Below are positions 24,796-33,400 of a stretch of DNA of 63,699 bases, piece by piece. The notes under the pieces are model-generated. The model was not told the origin of the DNA. It searched no databases and saw only the letters and a program-made list of their open reading frames with translations. The position numbers were made by a program, and so were the translations under genes. Source of the DNA: an uncultured Coriobacteriaceae bacterium (GTDB lineage Bacteria > Actinomycetota > Coriobacteriia > Coriobacteriales > Atopobiaceae); NCBI GenBank assembly GCA_900552935.1, contig USBN01000005.1, forward strand, positions 1-63,699. The letters are read 5' to 3'. Positions within the stretch are counted from its first letter, which is position 1. The number at the start of each line of letters is the position of its first letter.

Positions 24796-25641
24796 ATGGG
24801 ACTTGATGCCTTTGTGCCTTGCAATTGCTTCGAAGAGGGGCGCATTTCTCGTCCGCCTGAGCCATTCCGCATGGATGACCTCTATCGAGACGAGGAGGGC
24901 TATATCTGTTCTCGCAGGCTTGATAGGTATTGCGAGGAGCTTGGCTATTCTAGGTACATTGAGCTGTATAGAAAGCTAGATGACGCTTTTCACTCCTGGG
25001 TCCAACATGCCTGCGAGCACGAAGACGGTGAGTATCTATCTGAGTGGGTATCTAATTGGCCTGGGGTGCGCAAGTTCCAATCCATTGTCGAGGAACTTGG
25101 CGGAGAAGAACGCTATCCAGCCCTTTCCCAATTAATCCCGAATGGAAACGGGGGTAGCTATCCTGCCGCCTTGGCGTCCAACGCAATCAAAGAAATCGAT
25201 GACTTAGTGGAAAGGGCCAAGACCCTCGTTTTCCATGCCTTGATGTGCGATGACTCAGAAGAGCCTCTCTGGACGTCTGCAGATTGCGGTTCGTATCCAA
25301 TGACGATGACGCCCTGCTACCAAATATGGATGGTTGGGGACAGCATCCATTTCATTGTGGGCGGTCGCGAGTATGTGAGCCGTAGATTCAGACAGGAGCC
25401 GGTAGGCCCCGTCTATGAAAACGGAGACCAGCCGATGACGGTGTTTCTTTCTGAAACCGGCGAGAGCTTCCGTATCACGAATTCCGTCGGCCCGTATGAT
25501 GCGCCCAAGGTGTCTAGGGAATTCTGGGTTGAACCACGGGAGGCTCCGTTCATGTATGAGGGTCGCTACTACACCGCGGAGAGGATACGGTCTCTTCTCG
25601 TTGCGTCGGTGGAAACCGGAAATCCCATCTACTGGTGCTGA
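24796..25641 (+). CDS. Unrecognised 281-residue protein beginning MGLDAFVPCNCF, first gene of the low-GC block
   Basis: I do not recognise a characterised family. The ATG at 24796 (preceded by GAAGGGAGAAG) gives MGLDAFVPCNCFEEGRI, and similar MGLD...CNCxE openings occur in scattered bacterial hypothetical proteins (recollection, not checked). The product is soluble, acidic, and rich in Trp, Tyr and Cys, with no membrane segment. The central region (AALASNAIKEIDDLVERAKT) is helical; the C-terminal half looks beta-rich (YQIWMVGDSIHFIVGGREYVS). It lies 111 bases upstream of a tightly coupled four-gene set and shares its lower GC. It could be a fifth component, a regulator or an unrelated cargo gene. 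Confidence 0.6.
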   Translation: MGLDAFVPCNCFEEGRISRPPEPFRMDDLYRDEEGYICSRRLDRYCEELGYSRYIELYRKLDDAFHSWVQHACEHEDGEYLSEWVSNWPGVRKFQSIVEELGGEERYPALSQLIPNGNGGSYPAALASNAIKEIDDLVERAKTLVFHALMCDDSEEPLWTSADCGSYPMTMTPCYQIWMVGDSIHFIVGGREYVSRRFRQEPVGPVYENGDQPMTVFLSETGESFRITNSVGPYDAPKVSREFWVEPREAPFMYEGRYYTAERIRSLLVASVETGNPIYWC

Positions 25642-25752
25642 TGTTGGGGCACTGCATAATAATGTCAGCCGTTTGCAGAATTGAACTAGATTCTGATTGG
25701 GCTATGGCCGTATTGTCATTTAAATGAAGGACTCTGAGGAGATGCTCGGCCA

Positions 25753-27288
25753 GTGGATTCCGCAATTGTGACAATTGATAAGGACGAGCGTCTCATTTCT
25801 GCTGAAGAGTTCGGCAGGTCTAGATATGCCGCATGGCCGAAATCCATGATGTCGTGTTGTTGTCCGCTGTGTGGCCAGCCAGTGTTCTTTGTTGCGGGAA
25901 AGATACAGGCTCCCCATTTCAGGCATGAGAAGAATAATCCTCGTACCCAGTGGTGCGATAATCACTCAAGCGTGATGGGATCGGAATCTCGTCATAGGGA
26001 GAGAGTGCCTTCGCCGCTGTTTATACGGGAAAAGCAAGGTTCTCCCGGCGTGTTTGTTACTGAGATAGGTCTTAAACGCATCAAGAATAATCAGCTAGAT
26101 GAGCTTGAGAGTGAAGGCGCCGTCCTGAGGGTGTCGGGCAGAGAATACGCAATCAATAACGAGCGTTTAGGAAATGGAATGACAAGGTTACCCGTTTTTC
26201 TTAGTGCGGGTATTTCATTTCCGGTGGATCCAGATGTCTGCTTGACCAACTCTTCCTATAGATTCGAAGACTTCTGGAGCCCTCTTGGGCGTAGCGGAGA
26301 CAACGTTGTCTTCGCATGTGATTCTGAGGTCTTGTCTGGCCGAAAGATAGAGTTTGGCGGTCAGGTCTCTATTGAGGATAGAGTGCTCATTCTGTCCTCA
26401 AAGGGCATCAACCTTTTAAAGCCCTGTTTTCCGGGGGTGAAGCACGTTGGACATTTGCATGTTCGCATCGGAGATATGCCCGTTGAAGTATATCTGGCGA
26501 CGGTTAGCGAGCGGGCGGCAGGTTATCTGGAAGCTCACAAGATTGCCTTGGAGTCCGCCGATGATGTGCCGAGGCTGATTTGGCCTCCTTCATTAGCCAG
26601 CTCAGGTGAGATGATGCCTCTCTTTGCCGGGTCCAGATTTGTGTTTCGAGCTAAAGTTGCGAGACGAGACGGACGTGATAACGAGGGACTGTACTTGCAT
26701 TCGGGCGATTTGGCCAATGGCGCTTCCATGGTGCCCGTACAAGAATCAGGTAACCCTTCATGGGGAGTGGCATTTGTCCGACAAGAGCCTGGCGTGCGAT
26801 TTCTGTCAACTCGTGAATGGGTTTTCTCAAGCGTAATCCTGCTGGAGCATTCTCCTGAAATGGGGGAGGCCCGACTAACGACGACTGAAGAGATTCCCAA
26901 CTTTTGCCTCCTTGATAGTGAGCACGTTAAGGTGATGGCGCTGAGAGACTCACGTCTTGAGCTGCTGCTTCGAGACGGTTCAAAAGAGACCTATCGTCTG
27001 AAGGCGGGAACCGAGAAAGTGGTTGAGACGAGCAATTGCGTCTTAATCCGAGTCTCGGCAAAGATGGTTGTTGCTCGGCACGGGGAATGGATAACTCAGC
27101 GTGAACTCAGGATTTCTCCTCAATGTCTCGACATGTTTGATTTTGGTCCGGGGCATATCGGTCGACAGGGCTTGTTGGCTGGTGTCGCAAGCGATTGCTG
27201 CCGGGCTAAGGCTAGGTCAATGACCGAAAGGCCTTTGAAGAAGTGCGGCGATGCCTCATTCGCTCTGATGAGAAAGGTATTCAAGTGA
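25753..27288 (+). CDS. CoiA-like zinc-finger protein, DruB-like position in a helicase defence operon
   Basis: A 511-residue protein. The N-terminus holds a probable zinc site, Cys37-x2-Cys40 (CPLCGQPV), His55 and His58 (HFRH), then Cys68 and His71. Cys-x2-Cys followed by a HFxH motif is the pattern seen at the N-terminus of the competence protein CoiA and relatives. The CoiA nuclease motif is not evident. The remaining 430 residues look mostly beta-rich with no recognised domain. The GTG at 25753 has GAGGAG about 11 bases upstream. The stop overlaps the next start (GTGA). By order and approximate size it corresponds to DruB of type I Druantia, but I cannot confirm homology by eye. Confidence 0.65.
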   Translation: MDSAIVTIDKDERLISAEEFGRSRYAAWPKSMMSCCCPLCGQPVFFVAGKIQAPHFRHEKNNPRTQWCDNHSSVMGSESRHRERVPSPLFIREKQGSPGVFVTEIGLKRIKNNQLDELESEGAVLRVSGREYAINNERLGNGMTRLPVFLSAGISFPVDPDVCLTNSSYRFEDFWSPLGRSGDNVVFACDSEVLSGRKIEFGGQVSIEDRVLILSSKGINLLKPCFPGVKHVGHLHVRIGDMPVEVYLATVSERAAGYLEAHKIALESADDVPRLIWPPSLASSGEMMPLFAGSRFVFRAKVARRDGRDNEGLYLHSGDLANGASMVPVQESGNPSWGVAFVRQEPGVRFLSTREWVFSSVILLEHSPEMGEARLTTTEEIPNFCLLDSEHVKVMALRDSRLELLLRDGSKETYRLKAGTEKVVETSNCVLIRVSAKMVVARHGEWITQRELRISPQCLDMFDFGPGHIGRQGLLAGVASDCCRAKARSMTERPLKKCGDASFALMRKVFK

Positions 27289-29411
27289 ATTCAATGGATA
27301 GGGAATCGTGGTTCTATTCGGTTTGCATCGCTAGCAAGCATGTGGGAAAAGATGACCGTCCCGAGGTTCATTTCAACAGAGTTGCCGATTATGTTCCCAA
27401 AGAAGGACCCGAGCTTATCCGAGCCCTGACTTTTAGGGATCTTGGACAAAGCGATGATTTGTCACGTCGCGAGAATCCAACTTGGGTTTACTGCCAGGAG
27501 GCTTTCGATTCTTATTTCCAAAGGGATAGTGATTTTTATCTGATCAAATGGAAGCCCGATTCGCATGATTCGACGCGACAGATTGCTCATGTTTGCAGCA
27601 ACAACAATGGCGATCCTTACTTTGCTGATGACATCAGAGAAGTAATCACAATCTCGGGTGTAACCGACAAGAATTCCCTGATTGCTGCGCTTGATAGGGG
27701 CGTCGTTTTTCCAGGGAAAACAACAAAGGAGTTTTATCTCGTATATGAGCGTCGGGGCAATATGCGTAATGCAATCAAGTGCGAGCGCAAAGATTTTGTT
27801 TCCGACGGGCAAATCCGTTTGTCTAGGGCCCTTTCCAACGTCAGAACGACCGTTCTGAGCGCTCCAATCGTCTCTTTGAATGAACAACAGATTGTTGAAT
27901 GTCCCCATTATGGGAACCGTAGTCGTGAGATTTCCCTAGTGCTTGGGTCAATTACTTCGGGGAATGAAAGGCTGCTGCTTCGGCCGCTTAGCTACTTTGC
28001 TTCGGATTATGTGAAGTACTACCTGAGCAACGCTAATACGTCCTCCAAGATAACAAAGGAAGACCGCAAGAGAATTGCTGCGCTAATCAACGAAGCGCTT
28101 TCCAAGCCCGATTCGATGGTGGATTATCTTGGTGCCGACTGTCCCGAAGATGAAATTGCCTCTTTAAGGTCGGCAATTGTCTCGCAGATGCACGGACGCC
28201 CAGACGAAGATCTCGAGTTGGTTAGACGCTCCCTTCTGGACGATGAGCAGTTCAGGAATGAGTGCATCGAGGTCGTCAGGGGCGAAAGTGATGTCATTCT
28301 TCGGCAGGCGAAAAAGGAACTTACCCAGCGTCAGAGAGAGACGAACGAGGCACGGCAAGAAGAGAATCGCATCAAGGACCGCATCGGTAGTCTCAATGAT
28401 GAACTTGTTGAGCTTGAGAAGAGGATTTCTGCCGGCAATGCCGAGCTCGAAAATCTCGAAGCGATGAACGAGGCTGCTCAGCAAGAGATTGAAAACAATG
28501 TCGCCCTCAGGCTGGGGCTCAGAAGCGTCGCGCGAGAGTGTGGCGCAACCGCATCGTCAGACTCGAGGGCGAGTGGCATTGTTTGTGATATGGCGGAGAC
28601 AATTCCTCACGATGCTACCGATAACCCTCTTGTGGAGGTCATTGAGAAGAATCTAAAAGAAGCTCGTGTATCTAGCTTTGCTGACGATCTTGAGAAAGAA
28701 CTGAGGCGCGTTTCTGTCGGGATTGCCTGCTGCATTCGTCTTGGCGTTCCAATGGCAATCCCGGAGCCGCTCGCCGAGCCAGTGTCGAGGGCGCTCGCCT
28801 CTACATTGGGCTTTGATGCTCCTACGAGAATTATCGTTCCTCCAGACTGTCGTGATATTCATGCCGTGCTCGATTGCGTGGCAAAGCCTGGCGTTTATAT
28901 GCTGGAGAGCGTGATTGATTCTGCCAACGAGGGAGTGCTGTTTTCCCTGCTTCGATCAGGGCTGCCCTCTGTATTTGTATTCTCGTTTAGGTCTTATGCT
29001 AGCGCCCTTCTCTTGGCTCGTGAGGTGTGGGATTCGCTTTTTTTCCTTCCGGTTGGCTCGCTCATGAAAGCGCCTTGTTCGGGAATACCGAGCAGGCTGT
29101 TGAGTTCTGAGGGTGCGGGCATTGGGTCGCCAATAAGAAATAGGGAAGTTCGAGAAGTCGCGAAGGAGATTCGATCCGATGTGTCGGGCCTGCGACTTCC
29201 TGGTTCCTCTTTCGTTCTGCCTGCTTCTATTTCTCTTATTGCTGAGGACTTGGACCAGAATTGTGACGTCGAATCAATCGTGTCGCAGCATTTGCTCCTT
29301 GCCTCTGGCTTAGCAAAGGATGCTGCGGATGCTCTCACCCAGTGGCAGACTGGAGGAGAAGACACTGGTTTCAGGGAGCTTCTGATGCGATCGGATTCTT
29401 TAAATGGCTAG
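27285..29411 (+). CDS. Coiled-coil protein with possible degenerate AAA-like C-terminus, DruC-like position
   Basis: A 708-residue protein from the GTG at 27285, which overlaps the previous stop and has AGAAAGG seven bases upstream; an ATG at 27294 is the alternative. Residues 1-335 are unrecognised. Residues about 335-405 form a strong coiled coil (KKELTQRQRETNEARQEENR onward). The C-terminal third includes GVPMAIPEPLAEPVSRALAS, VYMLESVIDSANEGVLFSLL and VFVFSFRSYASALLLAREVW. This run resembles an ATPase of the McrB/AAA type in layout but lacks a GxxGxGKS Walker A, so any nucleotide binding is doubtful. It overlaps the next gene by eight bases. In an operon ending with a DUF1998 helicase it occupies the DruC position. 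Confidence 0.6.
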   Translation: MNSMDRESWFYSVCIASKHVGKDDRPEVHFNRVADYVPKEGPELIRALTFRDLGQSDDLSRRENPTWVYCQEAFDSYFQRDSDFYLIKWKPDSHDSTRQIAHVCSNNNGDPYFADDIREVITISGVTDKNSLIAALDRGVVFPGKTTKEFYLVYERRGNMRNAIKCERKDFVSDGQIRLSRALSNVRTTVLSAPIVSLNEQQIVECPHYGNRSREISLVLGSITSGNERLLLRPLSYFASDYVKYYLSNANTSSKITKEDRKRIAALINEALSKPDSMVDYLGADCPEDEIASLRSAIVSQMHGRPDEDLELVRRSLLDDEQFRNECIEVVRGESDVILRQAKKELTQRQRETNEARQEENRIKDRIGSLNDELVELEKRISAGNAELENLEAMNEAAQQEIENNVALRLGLRSVARECGATASSDSRASGIVCDMAETIPHDATDNPLVEVIEKNLKEARVSSFADDLEKELRRVSVGIACCIRLGVPMAIPEPLAEPVSRALASTLGFDAPTRIIVPPDCRDIHAVLDCVAKPGVYMLESVIDSANEGVLFSLLRSGLPSVFVFSFRSYASALLLAREVWDSLFFLPVGSLMKAPCSGIPSRLLSSEGAGIGSPIRNREVREVAKEIRSDVSGLRLPGSSFVLPASISLIAEDLDQNCDVESIVSQHLLLASGLAKDAADALTQWQTGGEDTGFRELLMRSDSLNG

Positions 29412-30468
29412 TGTTGATGTATTCAGGACAATCGCAGACGATTTAGGGATCATAAGGGTTCCTGGTGAAAGGAATGCAGATTACTGCTGTCGCGTAGCGT
29501 ATTCCGCTGCTAGGTTTTGGGCATCAGCTTTCTGCATGGATGACGGCTGTGAAGGGCGGAAAGGACTTGCCCGTCCCTCCCTGAGTCGAAAGATGCGGCA
29601 GTGGATCGAGGTCCTCATCTCCCTGTCTCCAGATATTGAAGACTGGTTTGACCTTGACGCGAGAGAGGGCTCAGCGGCGGGACCATCGTTGATTTGCGGG
29701 CGTCTGATTGACCTTGCTGACATTTTGCCTGCTGGTGAAGAAGGGAGACTTCTTGCTAGGAGCCCGAAGCTCCAAGTGCTTACGGATAAGACGGCGTTGC
29801 TTCTGGGCTTTTTTGATCCCGGTGTTGGTGTGCCGGGTTTGATGCGCGAAAACCTGGTGACCTCGGGCCTCTGTACGGTGATTTGCGGCGATTATGATGC
29901 ACCGGAAACCATAAGACCTTGGTGGGAAACTGACCTTCCGTACATGCCCTGGGTGGAGGTGTCAGCGCTTCCTGATCTTGAATATGCTGACCCCACAACT
30001 CCGAAATGGGGTATTGGCAGTGTCGAGACTTGGCGTGAATCACCGGTTGTAGGCGTGTCTCTTGCGCTTGCGAGAGATAAAGAAGCTGCGCGAAATGGGG
30101 GATCTGGAATGGGTCCCGTGAGCTATTACGTCATAAAGACCCGAGGGCGACGTTGCGTAGCCTCTCAGATTAGCTGGAGCTGGGCACAGGAACTATTCCT
30201 GAAAATGAAGTGGGATGCGGGGTTGCCGGCTTGCGTGGAGTTCGAAAAGAGAGGGGCGAATCATGAGGCAGCCTTTCTGCCCGTTTCCATTCTTCCGCCT
30301 CGCGCTTCTGTCGTGATAGACGCACTGTCCTGGCCTCTGGGGTCCATCTCGGATGGGGCTAAATCGGGAGAGGCGAATAGGTTGATTAGGACTGAGGCAA
30401 TGGATGCCGTGGCCTCGATTCTAAACCAGCATTTCATCAAGACGAAAGGATGCCACGATGACCGCTGA
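29404..30468 (+). CDS. Unrecognised 354-residue protein, DruD-like position
   Basis: I do not recognise a domain. The ATG at 29404 lies inside the end of the preceding gene and its stop lies 11 bases inside the helicase gene, so the three are translationally coupled. The product is soluble and mixed alpha/beta, with several Trp (RPWWETDLPYMPWVEVS; VETWRESP) and a middle part with GFFDPGVGVPG. No catalytic motif or metal site is evident. Order and approximate size match DruD of type I Druantia; this is context only. Its near-inseparable coupling to the helicase suggests it is a dedicated partner. Confidence 0.55.
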   Translation: MASVDVFRTIADDLGIIRVPGERNADYCCRVAYSAARFWASAFCMDDGCEGRKGLARPSLSRKMRQWIEVLISLSPDIEDWFDLDAREGSAAGPSLICGRLIDLADILPAGEEGRLLARSPKLQVLTDKTALLLGFFDPGVGVPGLMRENLVTSGLCTVICGDYDAPETIRPWWETDLPYMPWVEVSALPDLEYADPTTPKWGIGSVETWRESPVVGVSLALARDKEAARNGGSGMGPVSYYVIKTRGRRCVASQISWSWAQELFLKMKWDAGLPACVEFEKRGANHEAAFLPVSILPPRASVVIDALSWPLGSISDGAKSGEANRLIRTEAMDAVASILNQHFIKTKGCHDDR

Positions 30469-33400
30469 ATACGGCGTCGAGTCGATTAGGCGTGAGCTCA
30501 AGAAGACCATTGTCGACTACGTCGAGACCGAGTACTTCGGTAAAACGGATGAACTGAGGGCGAGGGTCGACAAGGAGCTTCGCGAGGATGGAGTCCTATT
30601 CCAAGAACCCTATTTTGAGGCGACTCCTTCATATTCCATTGCCGAAGACGGGATAAGAAGATGCGCGATTCCGGATAAGGCAAAGAAGAGTTTGCTGGCA
30701 ATGGCGGAATCTCATAGGGGAGTATTTAGTTCGCCCTATGCGCACCAGATTGATGCTCTTGAAGCATTTTGGAATGGCAACGACGTTCTTGTGTCGACGG
30801 GGACGGGATCGGGTAAGACCGAGTGCTTTATGTGGCCGATGATTTCAAAGTTGTCGACTGAGGCGTGCGGGTGCCCGTCTTGGAAAGACCGCGCCGTGAG
30901 GACGCTCATCCTGTATCCGATGAATGCCCTCGTTGCCGATCAGGTTGCTCGTCTCCGAAAGATACTCGGCGGTGCGTCCGATGACCTTATGGCTGCGTTT
31001 GCCCCTGGAGCTCCTAAGGCACGACGCCCTCAGTTTGGTATGTATACGGGGCGTACTCCTTATCCGGGAAGCAAGAGGAACTGTGATCGAGATGCTGCCT
31101 ATTCTGCGACTCTCATCAGGGACATCGTTGAGCTCGGCGAAGAAGACCGCAAGAAGCTTGCGGATTCTGGAAGGCTGCCTGAGAAAGCAAATCTTGAATC
31201 CTATGCCGAGAGATTGAAGACTAACAAGGATCCATGGTCTGAAGACGATGCTGAGCTGCTAACTCGCTTTGAAATGCAGCAGCATGTACCAGATGTTCTC
31301 GTAACAAATTACTCAATGCTTCAATACATGCTAATCAGGCGGTCTGAAAACAACATTTGGAAAGCTACGAGCGACTGGTTGAAGGCTCAACCATCGGAGA
31401 AGCTGCTTGTCATCATCGATGAAGCCCACATGTATAAGGGTGCCGCCGGTGGCGAAGTAGCGCTGCTCCTTCGTCGTCTAGCGTTCAAGCTTGGAGTTGG
31501 AACTGATCGGTTCCAATTCATCCTGACCAGTGCCTCGATTCCCGATGATGATGCTTCTACGATTCGTTTCTTTGAGGACATGACGGGGAAAACGGGCGAA
31601 ACCCTGACGATTGTTAGGGGTAAATCGACGAAGCAAAATCCTAGTGGAAAGCCCGAGTTGTCTGGTGCGGCGTTGCGGAGCGTCGATCTTGACGCTCTGA
31701 GAGGAGACGACGTAGCGGTTTCGGAGACGATCGCATCCTTCATAGCCGAAGCGACCGGGCAAGAAGCAGCAGCAAGCGATCTCTCGGAGATGAGAGGTCT
31801 ACTCGGCGAATGCCTTTCAAAGACCGCAACGTATTGCCGTCTCGAAAATGCTGTAAGAGGCGGATGCCACACTCTCGACGACCTTGTTTTAGACGTGTTT
31901 CCAAACGATGATGGCAAAAAGGAAGAGCTTGACGCTCTGATTAACCTTGCCGTTCTGGCGACCGACAATTCCGGAAAGCCGCTGCTTCCGGTTAGAATGC
32001 ACATGTTTATAAGGGGCGTGCAAGGTCTTACGGTTTGTAGTAATCCCGACTGCCCTGACCATGCAGACGATTCTCTTGCTTTTGGCAAGGTGTATCTTAA
32101 TAAGCCGGTGGGACGTTGCTCATGCGGAGCGAAGACCTATACCCTCATGACCGATCGAAGTTGCGGAGCGCTCTTTCTCAGGGGCTATGCTTCCAGTACG
32201 GATCAGGATTTCTACTTCTGGAACGAGAGGCCGGAAAAGGACGAGGGCTATTTCGAGATTGATTTGTATGTGCCTAAAAAGGGAGAGAAGCTCGAAAACC
32301 TGAGAACCGGCTGGCTCGATTCGATGACGGGCCTGGTGAGAACAGATGACTGTTTTGCTGGACATCCCAGGTTTATCAAAGTTGCATTTTGCCCTCCTGA
32401 GGGAGAGGGTGAGGATGCGACGTTCTCAACTTGCCCTAGGTGCAAGGGGAGAAGCGGGCTTGTGGACTTCGTCACCCATGGCAATGAGCCTTTCTTTAAC
32501 GTTGTTGCTCGCCAGTTTGAGATTCAGAAGGGTTCGACCGATCCCGAGGTGCTTAAAGCGAATCCGAACGCGGGAAAGAAAGTAATCCTTTTTGCGGACA
32601 GCAGGCAGGGAGCTGCTAGAACTGCCAAAGATCTGACAGATGCCTCGGATAAGAATCTCGCAGCCAAGGTAATCTCGCTTGCCGCAAAAGAACTGGAGAG
32701 TTGGCCTGTCGGAGATAGGGATAAGAATCTGAGCAATCTTTACCCTGCATTTCTTAAGGTCCTGCACGATAACGATGTCCGGATGTTCTCGGGTGATTCC
32801 CGGAGTGCTCTTGAAGAGAAGCTCCGCACTCTCGATGACATTGATTTCCACAACGATGAAGATGCCTATGCCGATTTGCTCGATTCCGTCGAGGCTAAAC
32901 CTGAGGCTTTTTCTGAGAGGCTTCTTACGTGCTTGTGCGATCGCTATAGGTCTTTGACGGACTCGACCATAGCGTGGCTTGCTCCGAGTAAATTCGGACG
33001 GAAAGCAGCAAAGAAAGCACTTGCTAAGCATGGCATCGAAATGGGCAATGAAGAGTTCGACGCATTATTTTTTGCGTGGTCGAGCTATGCATTGGTGAGG
33101 CGTTTTGCCCTTGACCCCGCTATTAAGCCAGGTGTCAGAGTAAGGGCCATGGAGTTTGTGGGCTCTTATGGCCTCCCGCGCGACGACGTTTTCCAGGGCC
33201 AAAAGCAGGGCAAATCGTCACTTGCCGCCTTGATAAAAGACAAGAAAGGAGAAGATGGATTCCATGCCATCGAAGAGGCTCTTGGCAGCTTCTTGGAGCC
33301 GCCGAGTTGGGATAGCGGTGGCTATCAGTTCATTGCGACGAACAGAGTATGCTTAAAAATCAATCCGTTTGAGGATTGGAAATACTGCCCACGCTGCGGA

